Below are positions 28,005 to 37,188 of a DNA stretch of 64,000 nucleotides, one piece after another. The number at the start of each line of letters is the position of its first letter. The first letter of the stretch is position 1. Origin of the DNA: Microthrixaceae bacterium. GTDB lineage: Bacteria; Actinomycetota; Acidimicrobiia; Acidimicrobiales; Microtrichaceae. The stretch is taken from positions 1 to 64,000 of the forward strand of contig JADLFH010000040.1 of the NCBI GenBank assembly GCA_020845705.1, in the 5' to 3' direction. The notes beneath the pieces were generated by a model. That model did not search any database. It was not told the origin of the DNA and worked only from the letters and a program-made list of their open reading frames with translations. The translations under genes and the position numbers were made by a program.

Positions 28005-28787
28005 GCCGAGGGTCCCAGTTCCTGCGGTGGTCTCGGCTCGGGTGGTGCGCAACAGCGTGCCGTCGGCCGCGGGATCGCCCGCGAGTGTGTCCGCCTCGTT
28101 GGAGGTGTCGGGGTTGCCGAACTCGGCGTAGACGCCCGTGGCGTAGACCGCACGCGTGTACTCCTCGTCGAAGTACATCTGGCCGGTCCAACGCAACGCC
28201 CCGTCGAGGTGGACCCGCACGTGGATGTGGACGGCTCGGCCCTCGTACCAGCCGGGGTAGACCGTGTGGAACTCCACGATGCCGGCCTCTGCAGCGGTCT
28301 GCGCACCACGCATGAAGGTGGTGCCGGCCGACTCGTCCTTGCCGCTGCCACCGTCGACGAACGCCGAGTAGTCGCCGGTCGCGTCCGCATGCCAGATCTC
28401 CACGACTGCGCCAGCCACCGGCTCGCAGCGCGTGTCGACGGCTCGCAGACCGAGGCGGAACGGATGACCCGGATAGCCCTCGGTGACGTCGCGCCGCTCG
28501 ATCAGCCGATCCAGCGGGAACGGTCCCGCCGTCGCCTCCGGCAGCAGCTTGCACATGCCGAGACCCTCGAAGTCCTTGGCCCGCAGGGCCCGCAGAGCGC
28601 TGTCCTCGGGCGAGGTTGTCGTGCTCGGCAACGACGCAGCCGACGTGGGTGCACCGGTGACCCTCGGGTCACCGGTGTCGCTGCACGCCCCCAACACCGC
28701 CGCCACCACCCCGCCCGCCAGCACGTCACGGCGTGACCAGGGCCTGGTGCGGATCTCGTCGGGCGGGCCGTCTTGCCTCAGAGCCAT
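27978..28787 (-). CDS. Intradiol ring-cleavage dioxygenase-like Tat lipoprotein
   Basis: 269 aa. Tat signal SRRDVLAGGVVAAVLGACSD ends in a lipobox Cys, so export and anchoring are likely. The catalytic core starts near residue 85 (PEATAGPFPLD); Fe(III) ligands are suggested by Tyr in DYSAF, Tyr in YPGWYEGR and two His in AVHIHVRVH, as in catechol and protocatechuate dioxygenases. Secreted members of this family exist but their substrates are mostly unknown. ATG 28787 begins the Tat signal and lies five bases from a 15-bp palindrome. Confidence 0.87.
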   Translation of the reverse strand: MALRQDGPPDEIRTRPWSRRDVLAGGVVAAVLGACSDTGDPRVTGAPTSAASLPSTTTSPEDSALRALRAKDFEGLGMCKLLPEATAGPFPLDRLIERRDVTEGYPGHPFRLGLRAVDTRCEPVAGAVVEIWHADATGDYSAFVDGGSGKDESAGTTFMRGAQTAAEAGIVEFHTVYPGWYEGRAVHIHVRVHLDGALRWTGQMYFDEEYTRAVYATGVYAEFGNPDTSNEADTLAGDPAADGTLLRTTRAETTAGTGTLGLLNLVVGV

Positions 28788-28792
28788 TCTCA

Positions 28793-28826
28793 AGGACAAT
28801 ACGACCGCCGACGGTCGTATTGTCCT
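28793..28826. promoter_or_regulatory. 15-bp perfect palindrome just upstream of the dioxygenase gene
   Basis: AGGACAATACGACCG (28793-28807) and CGGTCGTATTGTCCT (28812-28826) are exact inverted copies around four bases. The left arm ends five bases from the dioxygenase ATG, so it covers the place of a ribosome site. On the leftward transcript it could terminate the upstream operon, hide the start of the dioxygenase message, or be an operator. No T-run follows. Confidence 0.55.
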
Positions 28827-28839
28827 CAGGAATGGGCGT

Positions 28840-29412
28840 TCAGGCGCTCGTCCAGGCGGGGTCGCGGCCGATGAAGGCAATCAGCCGCGTCTGAGGATCC
28901 GAGTCGGGGCCCACCTCGACCTTCGGCCCGTACTGGCCGCTCGCCCGGAGCACATCGTCCAACGGCAACATCGCATCGAGGTACGTGGCGCAGCGGTGAG
29001 CGTCGAGCGAGTCGTCCTGGCCGGTAGCGCGAGCCAGGTCCCAGGTGTGCATGAACACGTCGGCGGTGAAGAACCGGGAGACCGCATCAGCGAGCGGCAC
29101 TTCACCGATATGAGGATTGGACAGCACTCGATCCGCGGTCGCCGGATCATCCTGCAACGCCTGGACTCCGGTGCTCAACACATGCCACGCGCCCGCCGGA
29201 TCGTTCTCGACGCCGGGCCCGACCGGCAGTTCGAGGCCGGTGCCGGCGCGCAGGAAGGCGGGGAACCACTCGACGAGATGGCCGACCACGTCACGCGCGG
29301 TCCAACCTTCCACCGGCGAGGCGCGGTCCCAATCGGTGTCGCCGAGGGCGTCGACCACGACAGCGAAGCGGGCCGCGGTGTCGTGGAACTCCTCGGCTGG
29401 GGTGAGCCCCAT
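28840..29412 (-). CDS. TIGR03086-family (DinB/mycothiol-dependent maleylpyruvate isomerase-like) metal-binding protein
   Basis: 190 aa. EGWTARDVVGHLVEW (about 35-49, His ligand), DVFMHTWDLARATG (about 118-131, second His region) and a final domain give the DinB-like four-helix metal-binding fold of TIGR03086. Some relatives use mycothiol. Function unknown. Its ATG overlaps the SRPBCC stop (TGATG), making one operon of ArsR, SRPBCC and this gene. Confidence 0.87.
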   Translation of the reverse strand: MGLTPAEEFHDTAARFAVVVDALGDTDWDRASPVEGWTARDVVGHLVEWFPAFLRAGTGLELPVGPGVENDPAGAWHVLSTGVQALQDDPATADRVLSNPHIGEVPLADAVSRFFTADVFMHTWDLARATGQDDSLDAHRCATYLDAMLPLDDVLRASGQYGPKVEVGPDSDPQTRLIAFIGRDPAWTSA

Positions 29413-29900
29413 CAGATCGCCCCCTCTGCCACCAGCCGGTCGAGCTTCGAGTAACCCTGGTCGATGCCGACCTCCATGCCCGAGGCCAGCCAGGCGTCGC
29501 GGCCCTCGAAGCCGTCGACGAGCGACTGGGCGTGCAGCCGGGTCGTGCCGTCACCGAGGTCCTCGAAGTGGAGGGTCTCCAACGACACGTCATCAGGCAT
29601 TCCCTCGAAGGTGAAGGTCTGCACGATGCGGGTATCGGTCACCTGGTGGAAGCAGCCGCGGAACCAGTACTCCTCGCCGCCACGGGCGGCGACATAGCGC
29701 CATGACCCGCCGTCGCGTACGTCCCACTCGACGATGCGGGTGTCCATACCGTCGGGACCGACCCAGCGAGCGAACAAGTCGGGGTCGGTATGGGCACGGT
29801 GCAGCTGCGCGGGTGTGGCCGTGAAGTCGCGGGTGATGCGGATGATCGGAAGATCGGGGTCGGCTTCGATCGATGCCTCGGCGTAGCGGATGGTGGTCAT
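29412..29900 (-). CDS. AHSA1-type SRPBCC domain protein
   Basis: 162 aa. ITRDFTATPAQLHRAHTDPD followed by FARWVGPDGM and WRYVAARGGEEYWFRG is the standard activator-of-Hsp90-homology (SRPBCC) signature. It often pairs with an ArsR regulator upstream, as here, but no ligand is known. ATG 29900 overlaps the ArsR stop (ATGA). Confidence 0.88.
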   Translation of the reverse strand: MTTIRYAEASIEADPDLPIIRITRDFTATPAQLHRAHTDPDLFARWVGPDGMDTRIVEWDVRDGGSWRYVAARGGEEYWFRGCFHQVTDTRIVQTFTFEGMPDDVSLETLHFEDLGDGTTRLHAQSLVDGFEGRDAWLASGMEVGIDQGYSKLDRLVAEGAI

Positions 29901-30247
29901 GATGCTCGGTCCTCTCCATCTCGTGTCGCGTCCGCTTGGCGGCGGTAGCGCTCGATCCACCTGGCCATCAGGTCGAACACCTGCGCCTCGAGGTGCACCG
30001 GCTTGCGGTACTCATCGCCCCGACGGGAGACCAGCCCGGCACCTTCCAGCACGCGCAGATGTCTGGAGATCGCCTGCTTGGACATCGAATGCGGCGCCGC
30101 GAGCTCCATCACGGTTGCGTCACCAACCGCCAGGCGAGCCACCAGTGCCCGACGTGTCGGATCAGCGAGGGCCGCGAACGCCTTGGACAGCTCGGCGCTC
30201 AAACTCCCCCCTTTGCCAACAACATGGTTGCCACTCTTGTGCAACAT
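29897..30247 (-). CDS. ArsR family regulator
   Basis: About 116 aa. AALADPTRRALVARLAVGDA and the recognition helix MSKQAISRHLRVLEGAGLVS define the ArsR winged helix; no metal-binding cysteines are present, so the signal is not an obvious metal. This type is commonly the first gene before an SRPBCC gene. ATG 30247 is used; a GTG or TTG about 8-16 codons inside the frame could also serve. Operator-like palindrome lies seven bases upstream. Confidence 0.87.
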   Translation of the reverse strand: MLHKSGNHVVGKGGSLSAELSKAFAALADPTRRALVARLAVGDATVMELAAPHSMSKQAISRHLRVLEGAGLVSRRGDEYRKPVHLEAQVFDLMARWIERYRRQADATRDGEDRAS

Positions 30248-30253
30248 CCCGCA

Positions 30254-30277
30254 TTTGTCAACGCACAAATTGACAAA
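30254..30277. promoter_or_regulatory. ArsR-type operator candidate
   Basis: TTTGTCAA (30254-30261) and TTGACAAA (30270-30277) are perfect 8-bp inverted repeats with an 8-base spacer, just upstream of the ArsR start and AT-richer than its surroundings. It includes TTGACA-like hexamers on both strands, so it probably holds the promoter and the autoregulatory site. Confidence 0.6.
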
Positions 30278-30323
30278 CTCAATCTAGAGTTGGAGGCCTC
30301 CCCGAACGGCGGAGCCACCTCAT

Positions 30324-30569
30324 GCGCAGTACACCCTTCCCGACCTCGGATTCGACCTGAACGAGTCGATCGGCACGCCGATGTGGTTCGAGTTGCTCTC
30401 TCGCGACTACGACGCCGACGCTGCCGCCGAGCGGGTCGCAGCACTCGGCGGGTCCGTGTTCATGGGACCCCATGACACGCCCTACGGCAGGTTGGTCGCG
30501 GCGGCCGACTGCACCGGGGCCCCGTTCAACCTGATGGACCCGACCCGCACCGTGGCCGATCCCGGCTGA
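30324..30569 (+). pseudogene. VOC (glyoxalase-like) gene with internal deletion
   Basis: The frame runs LPDLGFDLNESIGTPMWFEL then LSRDYDADAAAERVAALGGS and ends LVAAADCTGAPFNLMDP. The first part is the start of a VOC domain and the second its C-terminal half: the roughly 40-60 residues that should lie between them are missing, joined in frame at about DYDA/DAAAE. No proper start codon leads the longer frame; an ATG at 30381 gives 62 aa. The metal site would be incomplete, so a decayed gene is the likeliest reading. Confidence 0.6.
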
Positions 30570-30648
30570 CGACCGCTTCGGAGCGTCCCGACGCGCGTCG
30601 AGCGCCACTCCAGATCGGTGACGCGCCGAGTCGATACGCTCGGCGCCG

Positions 30649-31617
<969 letters not shown>

Positions 31618-31621
31618 GCCG

Positions 31622-32830
31622 ATGGCCGAGGACCACCGCACGTCGGATGTGGCGGCCATCGGCGTGATGGTCGCCGGCGACCTTCGCCAACGCATCCGTG
31701 ACCGGACCGTGTTCATATTCGCCCTGGTTGTCCCCCTCGCCCTCATGGTGGTGTTCAACGCGGTCTTCGGCGGGATGAACCCGGAGAAGCTCAGCGGGGT
31801 GCGGGTCACCCTCGTCTCCGAGGCCAATGACGCGGCTGCCGGCGGGCTCGCGGGCGCCCTTGCCGATCTCGACTCGATGGAGGTCGACCTCACCCGCCTG
31901 CCCCACAGCGATCCGAACGCCGCCACCCCCAAGCTGAAGACAGCCGTCGAGGACGACAAGGTAGACGTGGCGATCACCGTGCCCGCCGACTTCACCCGAT
32001 CTCTGGGCACCGGCGGACAGCCGAGGGTCACAGTGGTCCGCCGCGGAGGCATCGAACCCCAGATCATCGCCCTGGTCGTAGAGGGATTTGTTTCCCGCGC
32101 GGCCGCTGCCGCCAAGGCCGCCTCAGTTGCAGGCGCCGAGGGTCTCGCCCCGGCCACAATCGCCCAAGTCGCCCTCCGAGTCGCCGACTCCCCACCCACA
32201 CTCGACGTCGCGGACCGCGAAGCCCCGCCCGGACAGCTCTCCACCCAAGGGGCCCTCGTGGCCGGCCAAGCCGCCTTCTTCATGTTCTTCACGATCGGCT
32301 TCGGTGTCGTCGCCTACCTGGAGGAACGTGAGTTGGGCACACTCCCACGCCTTCGCTCACTGCCGATCTCGCCTCACACGGTCATGACCGCAAAGGCGGT
32401 CGTGAGCTTCATCCTCGGTGTCGTGGCCACAGCCGTGCTGCTCCTGCTGGGTGTGATCCTCTTCGACCTTCGATACGAGAACCTCCTCACCGTCGGCGTC
32501 GTCGTCGTGGTCTCGGTCGCCGCCGTGACCGCTTCAAGCCTCGTGGTGGTCCGAGTGGCCAGAACCGCCGAGCAGGCGCAGATGATCACCGCGATCCTCG
32601 GCGTGGTGTTGGGAATCCTCGGCGGATCGTTCTTCCAGCTCACCGGAACCGGGTTCTTCGCCCGACTCGCGGATCTCACCCCCACCGCCGCGTTCATCCG
32701 CGGCGTCGGAGTGGGCGCCGACGGCGGCGGCATCGCCGACGCTGCCGCGCCCCTCACGTTCCTCCTGGGCTTCGGCGCGATCTCGGTGGTGGCAGCAGTG
32801 CTGCTCCCCGACCGGAGCCCCGCGCGATGA
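31622..32830 (+). CDS. ABC-2 type exporter permease 1
   Basis: 402 aa. One N-terminal membrane helix (about 28-50), a large extracytoplasmic domain (about 55-215), then five helices, the layout of ABC-2 permeases such as YhaP/NatB. EERELGTLPRLRSLPISP (about 240-257) is the conserved cytoplasmic ABC-2 loop. Substrate unknown; could be a drug, lipid or peptide. It overlaps permease 2 by ATGA. Confidence 0.9.
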   Translation: MAEDHRTSDVAAIGVMVAGDLRQRIRDRTVFIFALVVPLALMVVFNAVFGGMNPEKLSGVRVTLVSEANDAAAGGLAGALADLDSMEVDLTRLPHSDPNAATPKLKTAVEDDKVDVAITVPADFTRSLGTGGQPRVTVVRRGGIEPQIIALVVEGFVSRAAAAAKAASVAGAEGLAPATIAQVALRVADSPPTLDVADREAPPGQLSTQGALVAGQAAFFMFFTIGFGVVAYLEERELGTLPRLRSLPISPHTVMTAKAVVSFILGVVATAVLLLLGVILFDLRYENLLTVGVVVVVSVAAVTASSLVVVRVARTAEQAQMITAILGVVLGILGGSFFQLTGTGFFARLADLTPTAAFIRGVGVGADGGGIADAAAPLTFLLGFGAISVVAAVLLPDRSPAR

Positions 32831-33981
32831 ACGTCGTCGCCGCGATCGCCACCACCGCGCTCAGGCGGTACTTCCGTGACCGCTCGAACTACTTCTTCGT
32901 CTTCCTCTTCCCGCTCCTGCTCATATTGGTGCTCGGACTACAGTTCGGCGGCATCCCGAACATGGGCACGGTTGGGCTCATCGGCACCGGAACCGGCGCC
33001 AGGGAACTCTCCGAAGAGCTGGAACAACGTGACCTCACCGTGCAGCACTTCGACGACGCGGACGAGGCCCGCGATCTGGTGTCACGAGGCCGAATCGACG
33101 TGGCGATCGAGCTGCCGAGCCGCTGGGCAGAGGGCGAGCGCGACCTCAGCGGCACGGTTCGGATCACCCCCAGCAGCTTCGCGAAGGGCCAGGCTGCGAC
33201 CGCCGCGATTCGCCAAGCCGTGGCATCGCTCGCAGATCGGGAGCTCGCGCTCGGTTCGCTGGTGTCAGACGGGGTGGACCGCAAGACCGCGGAACACGCA
33301 TTCGACCGACTCGACTCGGTGGGACCCCGCCTCAGCGTCACCAAGGCGGGTGACCGAATGGAAAACGAGTTCCAGAACCTCGGCCAGTTCGATCTGGGCG
33401 CTGCTCAACAGCTGGCGCTGTTCGTGTTCCTCTCGGCGCTCACCGGCGCCATCCCCCTCATTCAGTCCCGCGAGCTCCGGGTGACCCAACGCGAGCTGAC
33501 CACCCCCATCTCCACGCTCCAGCTCATAGTGGGTGAAGGCCTGGGCCGCATCGCGATCGCGTTGGTACAAGGCCTCTACATCGTCGCCGGGACCGCCCTG
33601 CTCTTCGGTGTCAGCTGGGGGGATCCCATAGCCACCGCGGCGACGGTGACCATGTTCTGCGGCGCGTCCGCCGGTGCCGGCCTGGTGATCGGCGCGCTGA
33701 TGGACAACGTGAACGCGGCCGCCGGCACCAGCGTCGGCGTGGGACTGGTCACCGCGGCACTAGGGGGCTCGATGATGCCGATCGAGTTCTTCCCTTCGGG
33801 CCTGCTGGTGATCTCGCGGGTCACGCCGCACCACTGGGCGTACCGGGCATTCGCCACGATCCAACGCGACGGCGGCGGGATCGGCGATGTCCTCGGCCCG
33901 CTCGGCGTGCTCGCCGCGATGATCTTCGTCCTGATCCCGCTGGCATCGGTACTGCTCCGCCGTGCGGTTGCACGGCCCTGA
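32827..33981 (+). CDS. ABC-2 type exporter permease 2
   Basis: 384 aa. Same layout as permease 1: N-terminal helix (about 20-42), external domain to about 190, then five helices; the loop here is SRELRVTQRELTTPISTLQL. Likely forms a heterodimer with permease 1. Its stop codon lies in the left arm of the hairpin 33978-34019. Confidence 0.9.
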   Translation: MNVVAAIATTALRRYFRDRSNYFFVFLFPLLLILVLGLQFGGIPNMGTVGLIGTGTGARELSEELEQRDLTVQHFDDADEARDLVSRGRIDVAIELPSRWAEGERDLSGTVRITPSSFAKGQAATAAIRQAVASLADRELALGSLVSDGVDRKTAEHAFDRLDSVGPRLSVTKAGDRMENEFQNLGQFDLGAAQQLALFVFLSALTGAIPLIQSRELRVTQRELTTPISTLQLIVGEGLGRIAIALVQGLYIVAGTALLFGVSWGDPIATAATVTMFCGASAGAGLVIGALMDNVNAAAGTSVGVGLVTAALGGSMMPIEFFPSGLLVISRVTPHHWAYRAFATIQRDGGGIGDVLGPLGVLAAMIFVLIPLASVLLRRAVARP

Positions 33982-34019
33982 CACACCGGGGGCGCGGGCA
34001 CCGGCACCCGGTGTGTCAG
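33978..34019. terminator. Bidirectional terminator containing both genes' stop codons
   Basis: CTGACACACCGGG (33978-33990) pairs exactly with CCCGGTGTGTCAG (34007-34019), 13 bp around a 16-base loop. The TGA of permease 2 (33979-33981) lies in the left arm and the TGA of the leftward NuoF-like gene in the right arm, as mirror images. Confidence 0.75.
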
Positions 34020-35401
34020 TCCGCGTAGGTCCAGTCGGGTTGCTTGCTCCAGTAGCGCTCGTCGTAGGTCGCTACGCCGTCCGCCAGATCGACGAGCTTG
34101 GGTACGGGACTGGTGGAGGGCCGTGGGCAGGCGTGTTGGTCGAGGTGCTCCGCGAACTCCTCGGGGAACGCGACGAGCACGCTGTTGACCATGACCTGCT
34201 CTTCGGTCGCCAGGTAGCAGCGGCTTCCGTCGGTGACACGGCCGAGCCAACCGTGGACGGCTGCGATGTCATCGACGTCGCCCTCGCCCGACTCGATGCG
34301 CTCCAGCCGCGCGGTGATGGCACCCGACCCGAGCTTGCACGGTGGGCACTGGCCGCACGACTCGACCGACAGGAACCGCGAGAGACGATGCGCCGCGGCC
34401 ACCATGCACGCCGAGTCGTCGTAGACGATGAATCCGGCTGCTCCCATCGAGCTGCCGGCATCCCGGAACCCCTCGTAGCTCACCGGGGTGTCGAGCTGCG
34501 ACGCCGTGAGCACCGGGTTCGCCACCCCGGAGAACACCGCCTTGACGCTCCGCCCGGGCAGGGGTCCGCTACCCACGGCATCGATGACGGCGCCAAGAGG
34601 CGTACCGATCTCGACCTCGCCGACGTCGGGCGCCACCACATCGCCCACGACGGTCGCGACGATGTTGCCCGGCGACTCGTCGGTACCCATCGAACGGAAC
34701 CAGTCCACTCCTCGCACCAGGATGTGCGCGACGTTCGCCAGCGTCTCCACGTTGTTGACCAGCGTGGGGTTCGGCGACGGTGTCCCCGATGCCCCGCCGG
34801 CCCGTGGTGCGGCCTCCCAACCTTCCTGCGGACCCACCGCGAACAGCCCCTGCTCATAGGGAGGGAACCAACGGGGCAGCGGCGGCTTCCCCTCGATCAC
34901 CTCCAACAGCGCCTTCTCCTCGCCGAAGAGGTACTCGTCGGGTCCGCCCACGATGTTCACGGTGCAGGTGGTGCAGGCTCCCGCGTTCTGGAACTCCTGT
35001 ACAGCGCGGGTCAGCGCCTCGATCTCACGCTCGAAGCTCGCCTTCAACCCCACGTAGACCTCGTCTGCTCCGATCGCGAACGCCGCGATGACCAGCCCCT
35101 CCACCACCTGATAGGGGTTCGCTCGCAACAGAGCGCGGTCCTTGAAGGTGCCCGGCTCGCCTTCGGCACCGTTGACCACGAGGTACTTGCGTGCACTCGG
35201 GTCGCCTGCGATGCCGGCCCACTTCCGACCGGTCGGAAACCCACCGCCACCACGACCTCGGAGGCCCGAGCGGCTGATCTCCTCGATCGTGGCTTCAGCA
35301 CCGAGTCGGCGTGCTGCCTCCACACCCCGACCACCGACACCGGTGTCCACCCACTCGTCGAAGCTTGTGATCGGCTCTTCCGGCAGCAGGAAGCTCGTCA
35401 T
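34016..35401 (-). CDS. NuoF-like (51-kDa) NADH/FMN/4Fe-4S flavoprotein, stand-alone
   Basis: 461 aa. RGRGGGGFPTGRKW (about 49-62) with VVNGAEGEPGTFKDR (about 74-88) forms the FMN/NAD(H) site; ESCGQCPPCKLGSGA and a later Cys supply the N3-type [4Fe-4S] cluster. These are the features of complex I NuoF and related HoxF/FdhB diaphorases. No NuoE or other complex I gene is near. ATG 35401 overlaps the membrane gene upstream (ATGA); the long open frame beyond it is antisense to nothing real. Probably oxidises NAD(P)H and feeds electrons to the membrane protein or an unknown partner. Confidence 0.88.
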   Translation of the reverse strand: MTSFLLPEEPITSFDEWVDTGVGGRGVEAARRLGAEATIEEISRSGLRGRGGGGFPTGRKWAGIAGDPSARKYLVVNGAEGEPGTFKDRALLRANPYQVVEGLVIAAFAIGADEVYVGLKASFEREIEALTRAVQEFQNAGACTTCTVNIVGGPDEYLFGEEKALLEVIEGKPPLPRWFPPYEQGLFAVGPQEGWEAAPRAGGASGTPSPNPTLVNNVETLANVAHILVRGVDWFRSMGTDESPGNIVATVVGDVVAPDVGEVEIGTPLGAVIDAVGSGPLPGRSVKAVFSGVANPVLTASQLDTPVSYEGFRDAGSSMGAAGFIVYDDSACMVAAAHRLSRFLSVESCGQCPPCKLGSGAITARLERIESGEGDVDDIAAVHGWLGRVTDGSRCYLATEEQVMVNSVLVAFPEEFAEHLDQHACPRPSTSPVPKLVDLADGVATYDERYWSKQPDWTYAD

Positions 35402-36666
35402 CCGCTCGTCCCTTCTGTCCCTGCGCCACCCCGCTCTGCGGTGTCGCGCTCGAGTCGTGCGCCCAGGCGGACCCTCACTGCACGGACCCCGGTGTCGAAA
35501 CTCCAGGCAACGATTCCGGCCACCGCGACGGTGGGCATGCCAACGGCGAAGCTCACCGTAGCCACGTTCCCGCACGCGAGCCCGAACCATGAGCGTGTGA
35601 CGGCGAAGCCACCACTCAGCTGTTCGGGCCCACCGCCACGCAGCACGGGCAGAAGGTAGGCGAGCGAGCCCCACAAGATCTGGGCGTACCCGCCGACCAC
35701 CAGGACCAAGAGCCAGCGTCGATCGAAGAACCCTCCGCCCCGTGCAATGTCGATGATGATCGCGACCACGGCAACCAACCACCACAACACGCCGATCCAC
35801 AGGCCCACGAGACGAGGCCCCGCCCAGTCGAGTTGTCGGCGGGTGGGCTTGGGCAACAGCCACAGAACCACGCCTAGGCCCACCGCGTAGGCACCGAACC
35901 CAGCGGATGCCACAACGTCGATCTCGAGAGAAAGGCCGAGCACCGCGGTCAACACTGCGGCCGCCTGCCACAGCACCGACGCCGCGAGGCCGGTTCGAGA
36001 CGCGTGGGGTGCCATGCGTGCCCGACCCACTGTGGAGGCGAAGAAGGGCAGCGTCCCGTACACGACGAGGCCCACCAGACCGAACACGTTGAGGGTCACG
36101 TGCGCAGCCCGCAGGCCGGCGGTGGGCGTGCCCGCTGCCTGGATGATTCCCAGGGTCATCCCACCGATCCCCGCGCCCAACGCCAGCAGGTACGCCAGAA
36201 CCGCGGGGCCATAACGCCGTTGCACGCCCCGACGAGCAGTGAGCGCGAGAATCCCTGCGAGCAGCACCAGGCCTCCGATCGCCAGCGCGCCGGCGGGAAC
36301 GAGCACAGCGGAGCCGAGATCGAGTTCGTGGCCCAGAGCAACCCCCACGACCCCGATGGCAAGACAACTGCGCTGCGCGATCACAGCGATGTCAGCAGGA
36401 GCGGGCGCGGCGGACCAGGTGACGGTCAACATGACCGAGACGCCGCTGATCGCCAGAACGAGTCCACCCGCGAGGAACAGGTGCAACGCCAACCACGGCC
36501 CGTCGGCAACGACGGCGGCCATGACGGCTGCCACCACGAAAGTAAGAGCGAGGCGAACGGTTCCCCGGGTCTGGGCGTGGGAGCGGCGGACCCGATCCGC
36601 CGCTCCCCGTGCCTCGGTCCCTGCTCGCCAGCGGTTCGTCGGGACTCGCTCGCCTGGCTCGCTCAC
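35398..36666 (-). CDS. Polytopic membrane protein, NnrS/heme-copper-like in appearance
   Basis: 422 aa with about eleven membrane helices. It has scattered intramembrane His (LALHLFLAGG, LRAAHVTLNVFGLVG) and a conserved-looking YGTLPFFASTVGRARMAP loop that resembles the matching loop of the protein encoded at 37189. These traits recall NnrS-type heme/copper membrane proteins linked to NO metabolism, but I cannot assign the family firmly. GTG 36666 overlaps the DUF2249 stop; its end overlaps the NuoF-like start, so a single operon is certain. It may take electrons from the flavoprotein. Confidence 0.72.
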   Translation of the reverse strand: MSEPGERVPTNRWRAGTEARGAADRVRRSHAQTRGTVRLALTFVVAAVMAAVVADGPWLALHLFLAGGLVLAISGVSVMLTVTWSAAPAPADIAVIAQRSCLAIGVVGVALGHELDLGSAVLVPAGALAIGGLVLLAGILALTARRGVQRRYGPAVLAYLLALGAGIGGMTLGIIQAAGTPTAGLRAAHVTLNVFGLVGLVVYGTLPFFASTVGRARMAPHASRTGLAASVLWQAAAVLTAVLGLSLEIDVVASAGFGAYAVGLGVVLWLLPKPTRRQLDWAGPRLVGLWIGVLWWLVAVVAIIIDIARGGGFFDRRWLLVLVVGGYAQILWGSLAYLLPVLRGGGPEQLSGGFAVTRSWFGLACGNVATVSFAVGMPTVAVAGIVAWSFDTGVRAVRVRLGARLERDTAERGGAGTEGTSG

Positions 36667-37106
36667 CGATCGGTGCGTTCGAAGACGACCCGCCAGTCGC
36701 CGGATTCGAGTTGATCGACCGTGTGGTCGAATCCCTGCTCGCCCAAGACGCCCTCCAGCGGCACGGGCTCGAAGGGTGCATAGACCACCAGCACCTCCCC
36801 GACGCCGACCTGCGACGCGGCCTCCATGATCTCGGCGAACGGCTCGCCGCCTGCGGCCAGCGTCGGGCGGGCATCCACCACCCTTGCCCTGCTCGTTATG
36901 TCAACCATCCACTCCTCGGGACCCTGGTTGACGTATTCCCAGCGGAACTGCTGTGGGCGGGTTGCGTCGAGTTGGTAGCGCAACGGAGCGGGATCGTGGT
37001 CGTTCACAAGTCGGAGGGTGTCCCCGGTGGCCAGCGCGTCGATCCGCTCGAAGATGACCCGGTGCCGATCCGGTGGAGCCATCGTTCGCACGTCCAGCGT
37101 TTGCAT
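36663..37106 (-). CDS. DUF2249 protein, duplicated domain
   Basis: 147 aa. The first half (MQTLDVRTMAPPDRHRVIFE..., about 1-65) and the second half (about 80-145, with PFAEIMEAASQVGVGE and RVVFERTD end) are two copies of the TusA-like DUF2249 fold. The family often neighbours hemerythrin-like, nitrite or NO reductase genes and has no proven biochemical role. ATG 37106 has GGAGAGAG six bases upstream; the longer open frame is antisense to the gene on the right. First gene of the leftward unit. Confidence 0.83.
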   Translation of the reverse strand: MQTLDVRTMAPPDRHRVIFERIDALATGDTLRLVNDHDPAPLRYQLDATRPQQFRWEYVNQGPEEWMVDITSRARVVDARPTLAAGGEPFAEIMEAASQVGVGEVLVVYAPFEPVPLEGVLGEQGFDHTVDQLESGDWRVVFERTDR

Positions 37107-37144
37107 CGTCTCTCTCCTGGCTTGGGCGGCGCTTCTCCGCTCCC

Positions 37145-37174
37145 ATATTGTTCTAGTACTTACTAGACAAATAT
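37145..37174. promoter_or_regulatory. Palindromic operator in the divergent promoter region
   Basis: TCTAGTA-CT-TACTAGA (37152-37167) is a perfect 7-bp inverted repeat, and the flanks ATATTGT / ACAAATAT extend it imperfectly. It sits in the 82-base AT-rich gap between the DUF2249 and NnrS-like genes and could control both. The size and AT content recall operators of Rrf2-type (NsrR-like) or FNR-type regulators, a guess. Confidence 0.6.
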
Positions 37175-37188
37175 CAGGGAGTCGTCCA

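Noticed and set aside
34016-35401. Complex I (nuo) locus
   Set aside because: Only a NuoF-like protein is present; no NuoE, NuoG or membrane subunits are nearby, so it is a stand-alone diaphorase-like subunit.
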